Shown piece by piece: positions 52,495-60,961 of a stretch of DNA of 61,361 nt; position 1 is the stretch's first letter, and the number at the start of each line of letters is the position of its first letter. The notes below the pieces were generated by a model. It saw nothing but the letters and a program-made list of their open reading frames with translations. It was not told the DNA's origin and did not search any database. The stretch covers positions 1 to 61,361 of the forward strand of contig JAFTKJ010000031.1 of the NCBI GenBank assembly GCA_017453305.1. The letters run 5' to 3'. The position numbers and the translations under genes were made by a program. This DNA is from Clostridia bacterium (GTDB taxonomy: Bacteria; Bacillota; Clostridia; Oscillospirales; CAG-272).

Positions 52495-54207
52495 ATGGCA
52501 AGAATTTTTGAAGAGCATACCGTGCGCCGTGTGACGTCCTTGGATGGGGCGTGGCGCTTTTGTAAGGATCCGTCTGATATGGGCGTCAAGGACGCTTGGT
52601 TTGATGGGTTGCAGAGCTCTTATACCGTAGCGGTCCCCTCCGTGTGGAACACCGAGCGCGGACTTTTGACCTACGAGGGCGTGGCGTGGTATGAAAAGAT
52701 CTTCCACACCGCTGGGGGCTGCTTGCGCTTTTGCTTTGGCGCGGTCATGACTGCGGCAGAGGTGTGGCTGGACGGCAAGCCTCTTGGCACGCACTACGGT
52801 GGATTTACACAGTTTGATTTTATCGTTCCAAACGTCGCAGCAGGGGAGCATCGCCTCTCCGTGCGCGTGGACAACCGCTTCGACAAGGATTCCATTCCCC
52901 AGACCTGGGTGGATTGGTATCACTACGGCGGTATCGTGCGCGGCGTGACGGTGGAGACCCTGGAGGGCATCTGCATTCTCTCCAACCGCTTGGAGTACAC
53001 CCTCTCGGACGACCTGACCACCGCAACCTGCACGCCCGTGTTGGAGCTTTACAACGCGGCAGAGAAGGAGGAGAGCACCGCGCTTTCCTTTGCCCTCAAC
53101 GGAGAGGTGCGCACCCGTGGCGATGCGTGCGTTTCGGGCGGCGCGTATGCCACCGTTACGCTCCCGCGCTTTGCCGTAAACGACGTCAGACTTTGGGATA
53201 TCGGTGTTGCAAATCTCTATTCCATTCGCATCACGACAGACAGCGACGACCTTTGCGACCGCGTCGGCTTCCGCCACGTCGAGGTCAAGAACGGTGCGGT
53301 CCTGCTCAACAAAAAGCCCGTGGAGTTCCGAGGAGTCAACCGTCACGAGGAGCACCCTGAGTTCGGCTTTGCTTTCCCGTTCTCTCTGATGAAACGGGAT
53401 ATCGACCTTGCGCTGGAAATGGGATGCAACGCCATTCGCGGCTCGCACTATCCCAACGCGCAGGAGTTTGTGGATCTGTTGGACGAGGCGGGGCTGATGT
53501 TTTGGAGTGAGATCCCCATCTGGGGCTGCGGCTTTTCCGACGAGGCACTGGCAAACCCGACCGTGGTTTCGCGCGGACTGCAGATGCATCGCGAAATGGT
53601 CAAATACTATTACAATCACCCGTGCATCCTGCTCTGGGGCATGCACAATGAGATCCATACGCAAACCCCCGCGGCGTACGATATGAGCAAGCTTTACTAT
53701 GAATTTTTAAAGGCGAACGGCGGCAACCGCTTGGTGGTTTACGCCTCCTGCCATCCCGACAACGATATCTGCTGGGAGTTTTGCGATCTGATCTGTCTCA
53801 ACCAATACTTTGGCTGGTACTATGGCTACGAGGATGACGCGTGGGAAAAATTCCTTGCGCGCTTCTGCCGTATGACGGAGGAAAAGGGCATTGCCGACAA
53901 GCCCATCGTGATGAGCGAGTTTGGTTGTGCGGCAATTGCAGGCTGTCACGACGACGAAAACATCCTTTGGTGCGAGGAAAACCAGGCAAAGCAGATCTCT
54001 GCATGCTTAAAGCTTTTCCATGCGCATCCGCGCGTGGCAGGCTCCTTTATCTGGCAATTTTTTGATATGCGCACCTGCCTTGAGGCAGGACTCAACCGCG
54101 CACGCGGCTTTAACAACAAAGGACTGATGAACGAGTACCGCAAGCCCAAGCTGGCGTATTATGCGGCACAAAAGCTCTACCGCGCGTTTGCGGAAGAGCA
54201 TCTCTGA
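52495..54207 (+). CDS. uidA: Beta-glucuronidase (GH2)
   Basis: A 570-residue GH2 enzyme with sugar-binding, immunoglobulin-like and TIM-barrel domains in order. The acid/base glutamate is in WGMHNEIH (E386), the nucleophile in MSEFG (E475), and the NxK motif that recognises the glucuronate carboxylate reads NNK at residues 540-542. This motif separates beta-glucuronidases from galactosidases. Length is slightly below the 600 of E. coli GusA. ATG 52495 follows GGAGG; an in-frame start at 52480 overlaps it. It heads an operon of uronate catabolism. Confidence 0.92.
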   Translation: MARIFEEHTVRRVTSLDGAWRFCKDPSDMGVKDAWFDGLQSSYTVAVPSVWNTERGLLTYEGVAWYEKIFHTAGGCLRFCFGAVMTAAEVWLDGKPLGTHYGGFTQFDFIVPNVAAGEHRLSVRVDNRFDKDSIPQTWVDWYHYGGIVRGVTVETLEGICILSNRLEYTLSDDLTTATCTPVLELYNAAEKEESTALSFALNGEVRTRGDACVSGGAYATVTLPRFAVNDVRLWDIGVANLYSIRITTDSDDLCDRVGFRHVEVKNGAVLLNKKPVEFRGVNRHEEHPEFGFAFPFSLMKRDIDLALEMGCNAIRGSHYPNAQEFVDLLDEAGLMFWSEIPIWGCGFSDEALANPTVVSRGLQMHREMVKYYYNHPCILLWGMHNEIHTQTPAAYDMSKLYYEFLKANGGNRLVVYASCHPDNDICWEFCDLICLNQYFGWYYGYEDDAWEKFLARFCRMTEEKGIADKPIVMSEFGCAAIAGCHDDENILWCEENQAKQISACLKLFHAHPRVAGSFIWQFFDMRTCLEAGLNRARGFNNKGLMNEYRKPKLAYYAAQKLYRAFAEEHL

Positions 54208-54229
54208 AAACAGAAGGGAGAAAAACATT

Positions 54230-55519
54230 ATGAAAACCAATAGACCCATTCGTGTGATCCAATTCGGTGAGGGTGGCTTTTTGCGCGGCTTTGCGGATTG
54301 GATGCTGCAAAAGCTGAACGACGCAAACCTCTTTGACGGCTCCGTTGCCGTGGTACAGCCCATCGAGCAGGGGCTTTGCGATCTGCTCACCGCGCAGGAT
54401 TGCAATTATACTCACATCATTCGCGGTGCCGAGGGCGTGGAGATCAGCAAGATCGATGTGATCTCCCGCTGTGTCAAGCCCTACGAGGATTTTGACGCAT
54501 ACCTTGCTCTGGCAGAGCTGCCCGAGGCGCGCTTTATCATTTCCAACACCACCGAGTCGGGCATCGAGTTCCGCGAGAGCGACAAGATGACCGATACCCC
54601 CCCTGCAAGCTTTCCGGCAAAGCTGACGCTGCTGTTAAAGCGCCGCTTTGAATTGGGACTGCCCGGATTTGTATTCTTGCCCTGCGAGTTGATCGACCGC
54701 AACGGCGACAACCTCAAAAAGACGGTGCTGCAGTACGCAGACCTTTGGGGGCTGGGCGCGGATTTTTGCGCGTGGATTGAGGGGGAGAACGTGTTCTGCA
54801 ATACGCTGGTCGACCGCATCAACACGGGTTACCCCAAGGATGAGGTGATCGACCTCGGCTACGAGGACCGCATGGTCAACACCTCCGAGTTCTTCCATCT
54901 TTGGGTCATTGAGACCGACTACGATCTGGAAAAGGATCTGCCGTTCTCCAAGGCGGGGCTGAACGTCATCGTTACCAAGGACGCCCTGGAGCGCTACCGT
55001 ACCCGTAAGGTGCGCATTCTCAACGGTGCGCATACCTCCTTTGTGCCGTATGCGCTGCTTTCGGGCTTTGACACCGTCAAATCCTGCATGGACGATGAAA
55101 AAATGCAGGGCTTTGTGCGCGCCTGCCTCTTTGAGGAGATCATTCCCACACTGGATCTGCCGCGAGAGGAGCTGGAGGCATACGCCGAGAACGTGCTGGT
55201 GCGCTTCTCCAATCCCTACATCAAGCATTACCTTTCCTCTATCGCACTCAATTCGGTCAGCAAGTTCCGCGTGCGTGTGCTCCCCTCCATTCTGGAGTAC
55301 CGCGCAAGATTCGGCAAGTCTCCCAAGCACCTCATTTTCTCCTTTGCCAAGCTGATCGAGTTTTACAAAAAGGGAACGCCCAACGACGATCCCGCCATTA
55401 TGGAGTGGATGAAGAAGTCCACCATCGCGCAGATCCTTTCCGACAAAAAGGTATGGGGTGAGGATCTGACTGCTTTGACCAAGGAGGTCGAGAGCTGTGC
55501 AGATCCATCCGTCAGATAA
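54230..55519 (+). CDS. uxaB: Tagaturonate reductase (altronate oxidoreductase)
   Basis: A 429-residue member of the mannitol dehydrogenase family that reduces D-tagaturonate to D-altronate with NADH. The start VIQFGEGGFLRGFADWMLQKL holds the nucleotide-binding loop, and the middle has the family pattern VLSNTTESGI-like (here IISNTTESGIEF). Length is somewhat under the 480 of E. coli UxaB. ATG 54230 follows GGGAG. The gene overlaps UxaA by 23 bases, so the two are translationally coupled. D-fructuronate reductase (UxuB) is a related alternative, but the neighbouring uxaA favours UxaB. Confidence 0.88.
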   Translation: MKTNRPIRVIQFGEGGFLRGFADWMLQKLNDANLFDGSVAVVQPIEQGLCDLLTAQDCNYTHIIRGAEGVEISKIDVISRCVKPYEDFDAYLALAELPEARFIISNTTESGIEFRESDKMTDTPPASFPAKLTLLLKRRFELGLPGFVFLPCELIDRNGDNLKKTVLQYADLWGLGADFCAWIEGENVFCNTLVDRINTGYPKDEVIDLGYEDRMVNTSEFFHLWVIETDYDLEKDLPFSKAGLNVIVTKDALERYRTRKVRILNGAHTSFVPYALLSGFDTVKSCMDDEKMQGFVRACLFEEIIPTLDLPREELEAYAENVLVRFSNPYIKHYLSSIALNSVSKFRVRVLPSILEYRARFGKSPKHLIFSFAKLIEFYKKGTPNDDPAIMEWMKKSTIAQILSDKKVWGEDLTALTKEVESCADPSVR

Positions 55520-56873
55520 CGTAGAGGTCCGCGACGACGGGCAAAAGTACGCGCTTTCTGCCATTGCCTGCGGCGAGCAGATCATCAAATACGGCTACTC
55601 CATCGGCTCTGCCAAGTGCGATATCGCCAAGGGCGAGCAGGTGTCTCCCAAAAATCTGCGCTCCAATCTCTCGGGTACGGGAGAGTGGACCTACACGCCG
55701 ATGCCCACCGTTCCCGTGGGCATCAAAAGCGGCACCTTTATGGGATACGAACGCAAAAACGGTGAGGTCGGCATTCGCAACGAGCTGTGGATCGTTCCCA
55801 CCGTCGGTTGCATCAACGACGTTGCCAAGCGCCTTGCCGCAATCAGCGGCGCCAAGGCTTTGGTGCACCCCTACGGCTGCTCCCAGCTGGGCGGTGACCT
55901 TAAAACCACGCAAAAGATCTTGTGCGGTCTGATCCGTCATCCCAACGCGGGCGGCGTGCTTGTGTTGGGGCTTGGGTGCGAGAACAACCGCATGGAGGAT
56001 ATGCAAGCATTGCTTGCCGATACCGACCCCAACCGCGTGCGCTTTTTGAGCATTCAGGATTGCGAGGACGAGATCGAAGAGGGAACTCGCATTCTTGATG
56101 AACTCAAGGAACTGATGAAAAAGGACGTCCGCACGCCCGTGCCGCTCTCCAAGCTTCGCATTGCCGTCAAGTGCGGCGGAAGTGACGGCTACAGCGGTAT
56201 TACGGCAAATCCTTTGGTAGGAAGAGCCATGGAGCGCTTTGCCGCCTTTGGCGGTACGGTGCTGATGACCGAGCTTCCCGAGGCGTTCGGTGCCGAGCAG
56301 CTTTTGCTTTCCTTTAGCAGAGACAAAGAAGCCTTTGACAGCGCGGTGCGCATGATCCGCGCGTTCCGTCAGTATTTCATCGACCACGGGGAGGGCATTG
56401 CCGACAATCCCTCACCGGGTAACATCGCAGGCGGCATCTCCACCTTAGAGGAAAAGTCGCTGGGATGCGTGCAAAAGGCAGGCAAGGTGCCGCTGTGCGG
56501 CGCTTTGGATTTTGGCGAGACACCTAAGGCATCGGGCGGCTTGTTCTTGGTCAATGGGCCGGGCAACGATATGGTCGCCGTGACCAACCTTGCGGCATCG
56601 GGCGCGCACATGATCCTCTTTACCACGGGGCGCGGCACGCCGCTCTCCGCACCTGTTCCTACCTTGAAGATCTCCACCAACAACGCCCTGGCGCAAAAAA
56701 AGCCGCATTGGATCGACTTTAACGCAGGGGTCTTGCTGGACGGCGCGGATATGGACGAGCAAAGCGAGCTCCTTTTGGCACTTTGCCGTCGCGTAGCGGA
56801 TGGAGAAAAGCCGCACGCCGAGGAGAATAACTACTACGACATCGCCATTTTCAAGGATGGTGTAACGCTGTAA
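55497..56873 (+). CDS. uxaA: Altronate dehydratase (UxaA)
   Basis: A 458-residue enzyme that dehydrates D-altronate to 2-keto-3-deoxygluconate. A compact SAF domain (residues 1-60, QIHPSDNVEVRDDGQKYALS) precedes the large catalytic domain. VGIRNELWIVPTVGCIND, GCSQLGGD and GLGCENN (cysteine for the metal) are typical. The SAF domain is about 30 residues shorter than in E. coli UxaA (about 495 residues), a form I have seen described in Clostridia. GTG 55497 overlaps uxaB. The product feeds KDG kinase and aldolase, which are not in the window. Confidence 0.9.
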   Translation: MQIHPSDNVEVRDDGQKYALSAIACGEQIIKYGYSIGSAKCDIAKGEQVSPKNLRSNLSGTGEWTYTPMPTVPVGIKSGTFMGYERKNGEVGIRNELWIVPTVGCINDVAKRLAAISGAKALVHPYGCSQLGGDLKTTQKILCGLIRHPNAGGVLVLGLGCENNRMEDMQALLADTDPNRVRFLSIQDCEDEIEEGTRILDELKELMKKDVRTPVPLSKLRIAVKCGGSDGYSGITANPLVGRAMERFAAFGGTVLMTELPEAFGAEQLLLSFSRDKEAFDSAVRMIRAFRQYFIDHGEGIADNPSPGNIAGGISTLEEKSLGCVQKAGKVPLCGALDFGETPKASGGLFLVNGPGNDMVAVTNLAASGAHMILFTTGRGTPLSAPVPTLKISTNNALAQKKPHWIDFNAGVLLDGADMDEQSELLLALCRRVADGEKPHAEENNYYDIAIFKDGVTL

Positions 56874-56884
56874 GGAGGACCGTG

Positions 56885-58051
56885 ATGCAGGAATTTATCA
56901 GCGCATATTACGACGATTTTCAAATCATTACCCCAAACGACGGCGCGCACTACTTTTTTGCCTATTACGATATGCGCGCTACGGGCTTGACGGGCAAGCA
57001 TCTGTGCCATCGCGTGCCTTTTATGGATCGCTTGCCAACGGCAGACGACGTCTGTGAGCTTGGTTACCTTGACGGCGGAAGCTTCGTTAAGTTTGCCGAG
57101 ACCACCGCATGGAACTTTCAACAGGGAGCCATGCTCCAATATCACCCCACAAAGGAAAACACGGTCTATTACAACGTCTGCAAGGATGGAAGATTCATGA
57201 CCGTTACTCACAATTTTGTCACGGGGGAAAAGACTTACGCTGACCGTGCCACCGCATGTGTCTCTCCCGACGGAAAATGGGGCTTGGGCGTCAATTTCGG
57301 GCGCATTTTCGCCTTTCGCCCGGGCTACGGCTACGCAGGCTTTGAGGACAAGAATGCAAGCATCAACGCCCCTGCGGACGACGGCGTCTTTCTTGTGGAT
57401 ATGCAAACGGGGAAGGCGAAGCAGATCGTCTCCTACGACCGTCTCGCCCCCATCGCAGGCTTTGCCCCCGATCAAAAGATCCTGATCAATCACATCACCT
57501 TCAACACCGCATCCAACCGCTTTTTGATGCTGGTGCGCAACTTCCAAACACCCGAGAACCCCGGCTGGTCCTCCTCCTTGGTCATCGCCGACCTTGAGGG
57601 CAACTGCCGCGCCGTGCTGAAAAACACCTATTTTTCGCACTATCTGTGGCTTTCCCACAAGGATCTTTTGGCGCATTGCACGGTGGAGGGCGAAAAAAAG
57701 AGCATGTACGTCATCGACGTGGATGCGGGGACGTGGGTGGAATACGATATGCCGTATTTCCACGGTCAGCACAACCCCGACATTCATTGCAACATGTCCC
57801 CCGACGGTAAGTATATCATCGGCGACGGTTATCCCATCGACGGCTATCGCTACCTGATGGCATACAGCATCGAAACGGGCAAATCGCGCGAGCTGTTGCG
57901 CGTCAAAACGGTGACACCGCACGACATCACCGACATCCGCACCGACCCTCACGCCAGATTTGTTTGGGGAGGGAAGTACATCACCTTTGATACCACGCAA
58001 AACGGAAAACGCGAGATCGTACAGATCGACCTGCGCGGCTTACATTTCTGA
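56885..58051 (+). CDS. Beta-propeller protein, oligogalacturonate-lyase-like
   Basis: A 388-residue cytoplasmic protein whose repeated SPDG-type blades suggest a seven-bladed beta-propeller, like PL22 oligogalacturonate lyases that depolymerise galacturonides in the cytoplasm. Histidines and glutamine in FHGQHNPDIHCNMSPDG are positioned like the PL22 metal-binding site (Gln, His, His). The uronate operon context supports unsaturated galacturonide cleavage, but this subfamily could have another role. ATG 56885 follows GGAGG by six bases; GTG 56882 is an alternative. Confidence 0.65.
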   Translation: MQEFISAYYDDFQIITPNDGAHYFFAYYDMRATGLTGKHLCHRVPFMDRLPTADDVCELGYLDGGSFVKFAETTAWNFQQGAMLQYHPTKENTVYYNVCKDGRFMTVTHNFVTGEKTYADRATACVSPDGKWGLGVNFGRIFAFRPGYGYAGFEDKNASINAPADDGVFLVDMQTGKAKQIVSYDRLAPIAGFAPDQKILINHITFNTASNRFLMLVRNFQTPENPGWSSSLVIADLEGNCRAVLKNTYFSHYLWLSHKDLLAHCTVEGEKKSMYVIDVDAGTWVEYDMPYFHGQHNPDIHCNMSPDGKYIIGDGYPIDGYRYLMAYSIETGKSRELLRVKTVTPHDITDIRTDPHARFVWGGKYITFDTTQNGKREIVQIDLRGLHF

Positions 58052-58065
58052 CAGGAGGATTCACC

Positions 58066-59130
58066 ATGAGCGAAAAGAACGAATTCCCAAAGTATTACGT
58101 TTATCCGGAAGAGCCCTGTCACAAGATGCTCTATCCCCACATCAAGCAAAAGCTTGCCTACAACGACGAGGCAGATTACAGAGCGTGGAAGCAACAGATC
58201 CGCGAAAAGCTTATTGAGCTTTCGGGTCTTGACTTGGTCGAGCAAAACGGCAATTGCGATCCCGCATTGGAGATCGAATACACCGAGCAAAAGGACGGCT
58301 ACACCGAAACGCGTTTCACCTTTCAAAGTGAGATCGGCTACCGCGTGCCCTGCTATCTGCTCCTTCCCGATGGGGAAAAGGAAAAATATCCCGTTGCCAT
58401 CGTTCTGCAGGGACATTCCACGGGCTTTCACAATTCGGTAGGCAAGGTGCTGTATGACCATGATCTTGACTATCAGCCCCGCGGACAGTTTGGCATTCAG
58501 GCGGTCAAACGTGGTTTTGCAACACTTTGCATCGAGCAGAGAGGCATGGGTGAGCGCCGTCCGCGCATCAACGATAACCCTGCCGTTTACAACAACTGTA
58601 CCTACACTGCCATGCAGGCAGTGCAGATCGGACGCACCATTCTCGCCGAGCGCGTATGGGACGTGCACAAGGCGATCGATCTGCTTGCGGCATCCTTCCC
58701 AAAGTGCGATACCGAAAAGGTGGTCGTTACGGGCAACTCGGGCGGTGGAACGGCAACCTACTACGCCGCATGCTACGACGAGCGCATCAAGATCTGCGCG
58801 CCCAGCTGTGCATTCTGCCCCTACGAGAATTCTATTTTGGCAATGTACCACTGTTCCTGTAACTACATTCCGCATGCCTTCAAGTACTTTGAAATGCAGG
58901 ATCTCGCATGCCTCATCGCGCCCCGCAATCTTTCCATCATCTCGGGTGTCAAGGATAACATTTTTCCCATCGAGGGGGTACGCACGGGCTTTGGGACCGT
59001 ACAAAAGATCTACGCCAAGGAGAACGCCGCCGACGCCTGCACCCTCACCGTCACGCCCCGTGAGCATTGGTGGTGCGAGGACATCGTTTGGGGCGAAATC
59101 TTACGCGTAGCGAAAAAATTAGATTGGTAA
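58066..59130 (+). CDS. Alpha/beta hydrolase, acetyl-esterase-like
   Basis: A 354-residue alpha/beta-hydrolase. The nucleophile elbow GNSGGG (S225), aspartate in GVKDNIFP (D297) and histidine in PREHWWCED (H334) form a triad in the right order. Relatives belong to the acetyl xylan esterase/BAAT-like group that removes acetyl or feruloyl esters from plant oligosaccharides. It lies inside the uronate operon and may deacetylate pectin-derived oligosaccharides after import. There is no signal peptide. Confidence 0.85.
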   Translation: MSEKNEFPKYYVYPEEPCHKMLYPHIKQKLAYNDEADYRAWKQQIREKLIELSGLDLVEQNGNCDPALEIEYTEQKDGYTETRFTFQSEIGYRVPCYLLLPDGEKEKYPVAIVLQGHSTGFHNSVGKVLYDHDLDYQPRGQFGIQAVKRGFATLCIEQRGMGERRPRINDNPAVYNNCTYTAMQAVQIGRTILAERVWDVHKAIDLLAASFPKCDTEKVVVTGNSGGGTATYYAACYDERIKICAPSCAFCPYENSILAMYHCSCNYIPHAFKYFEMQDLACLIAPRNLSIISGVKDNIFPIEGVRTGFGTVQKIYAKENAADACTLTVTPREHWWCEDIVWGEILRVAKKLDW

Positions 59131-59149
59131 TACAAAGGAGAACAAATTT

Positions 59150-60544
59150 ATGAGCTATATTCGTGAGGACTTTTTACTGCAAAATCAAACCGCAAAGGAT
59201 CTCTACTTTGGCTACGCCAAGGAGATGCCCATTTTTGACTATCATTGCCATCTGCCCGAGCGTCAGATCCTTGAAAACAAGCCCTTTTCGGACGTGTTTG
59301 AGATCTGGCTTGCAGGCGACCACTACAAGTGGAGACTGATGCGCAACTACGGCGTTGACGAAAAATACATCACGGGAGAGGCTACCAACAAAGAAAAGTT
59401 CGTCACCTACTGCCGTGTGCTGGGTACTGCCTTCGGTAACCCGTTGTACCATTGGTCGCAGGTGGAGCTGCAGGAATTTTTCGGCTGTACCAAGGAGATC
59501 AACGAAAAGAACGCCGAGGCGATTTGGGATGAGTGCAACGACTACATCCGCAAGAACAACGTTACGCCTCAAAGCTTGATCGAGGGCTCCAACGTCAAGC
59601 ACGTGTACACCACCAACGAGGTGTTTGACGACCTGACCACCTTTGAAAAGATCAAGGAAAAGGGCTACAAGTTCACCGTGACCCCTGCCTTCCGCGCCGA
59701 TAAGATCATGAACATCGACGCTGCAGGCTACCGCACCTTCCTTGCAAAGCTGGAGGAGCAGACCCACCCGATCGCAACCCTTGCCGATCTGGAGAGTGCC
59801 ATCGAGGCTCGCCTGCAGGCATTCATCAAGGTTGGATGCAAAGCAAGCGACATCGCCGTGGAGCGCGTTTGCCCCGTCACCGAGCCTGCCGATGCCGAAA
59901 AGGTGCTTATCAAGGCGCTGGGCGGCAACCGTCCCACGCTTGAGGAGACCGAGGTCTTCAAGGGCTACCTCACCTATTTCCTCATGAAGCTCTACGCACG
60001 CTACGGCATTGCCACCGAGGTGCACATTGGCGCAATGCGCAACAACAACGCCGTCATGCTGGAAAAATTGGGCTTGGATACCGGCTTTGACAGCATTTCC
60101 GATACCAATAGCATAGGACTTTTGTCCCGTTTGTTCGACCGCCTCAACAGCGAGGCGAGCCTGCCCAAAACCATCGTGTTCAACCTCAACCCCAAAATGA
60201 ACACCGAGATCATGACCCTCATCGGCTGCTTCCAAAGCAGCGAGGCGCGCGGAAAGATCCAATACGGTCCCGCTTGGTGGTTCCTGGATAACAAGGTGGG
60301 CATGGAGCAGCACCTGCGCGATCTGACCGCTACGGGGCATCTTGCCGTGTTCGTCGGTATGCTGACCGACAGCCGCTCCCTCTTGTCCTATCCGCGCCAC
60401 CACTATTTCCGTCGCATTTTGTGCAACTATCTCGGTACTATGATGGAAAACGGTGAAATGACCACCGATCTTTCCTACGTCGGCGAGGTCGTCCGCAACA
60501 TCTGCTATTACAACTCCGTTTCTTACTTTGGTATGGAGGCGTAA
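59150..60544 (+). CDS. uxaC: Glucuronate isomerase (uronate isomerase)
   Basis: A 464-residue amidohydrolase-superfamily enzyme that interconverts D-glucuronate/D-fructuronate and D-galacturonate/D-tagaturonate, the first step of intracellular uronate use. The metal-binding DYHCHL motif near residue 30 and a C-terminal YPRHHYFRRI segment are typical. Length matches the family (about 465-470). It closes the operon, feeding UxaB and UxaA upstream. The uidA-uxaB-uxaA-uxaC set allows growth on glucuronides and galacturonides. Confidence 0.96.
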   Translation: MSYIREDFLLQNQTAKDLYFGYAKEMPIFDYHCHLPERQILENKPFSDVFEIWLAGDHYKWRLMRNYGVDEKYITGEATNKEKFVTYCRVLGTAFGNPLYHWSQVELQEFFGCTKEINEKNAEAIWDECNDYIRKNNVTPQSLIEGSNVKHVYTTNEVFDDLTTFEKIKEKGYKFTVTPAFRADKIMNIDAAGYRTFLAKLEEQTHPIATLADLESAIEARLQAFIKVGCKASDIAVERVCPVTEPADAEKVLIKALGGNRPTLEETEVFKGYLTYFLMKLYARYGIATEVHIGAMRNNNAVMLEKLGLDTGFDSISDTNSIGLLSRLFDRLNSEASLPKTIVFNLNPKMNTEIMTLIGCFQSSEARGKIQYGPAWWFLDNKVGMEQHLRDLTATGHLAVFVGMLTDSRSLLSYPRHHYFRRILCNYLGTMMENGEMTTDLSYVGEVVRNICYYNSVSYFGMEA

Positions 60545-60623
60545 TCGAAACAATAAAAAGGGCAGTTCGGTTTCTCTGCATTCTTAGCAGGGAACGAACA
60601 GCACAAAAACTTCGGCAGAGAAC

Positions 60624-60652
60624 TTGCTTTCTCTGCCGATTTGTGTTATAAT
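60624..60652 (+). promoter_or_regulatory. Promoter overlapping a hairpin, upstream of the MITE
   Basis: TTGCTT (60624-60629), a 17-base spacer and TATAAT (60647-60652). A 10-bp stem CGGCAGAGAA/TTCTCTGCCG (60613-60638) covers the -35 and spacer and may be an operator or a uxaC terminator. Transcription would pass the MITE towards the methyltransferase gene. Confidence 0.5.
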
Positions 60653-60662
60653 GGAACTAACA

Positions 60663-60852
60663 AAAAGCCTCTCCCATTGGGTAGCGAAGCGGCGCGAGGG
60701 GAATGAATGACACCACGGTGTGGTGTCAGAACCCGAGCGTGACCGAGCCGCGGCGAGACGGTGGCGGCGTAGCCGACGGAGAGGGCAAATGGTCGCAATG
60801 ATGCCCCCTCTCACCCGACTCCGTCGGGAGCTCTCCCAGAGGGAGAGCCTTT
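60663..60852. mobile_element. MITE-like repeat element
   Basis: A 190-bp element whose ends, AAAAAGCCTCTCCC and GGGAGAGCCTTT, are imperfect inverse repeats. Inside are GACACCAC-GGT-GTGGTGTC (60709-60727) and a CCCGACTCCGTCGGG stem near the right end. Ends reading GGCTCTCCCTCTGGGAGAGCTC belong to a repeat family common in gut Firmicutes from general experience. It carries no transposase. An 85-residue open frame running out of it is spurious. The rest of 60545-60961 has no gene. Confidence 0.72.
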
Positions 60853-60961
60853 GGATATGTGCAAACATAGGGGTATTGGCTAAGCCCCTGTGCTTTTGTA
60901 ATACAAAGGCGAAAACGGCGATAAGCAAAACGATAAATAAGAATTTGACGCGAGGTTATGT

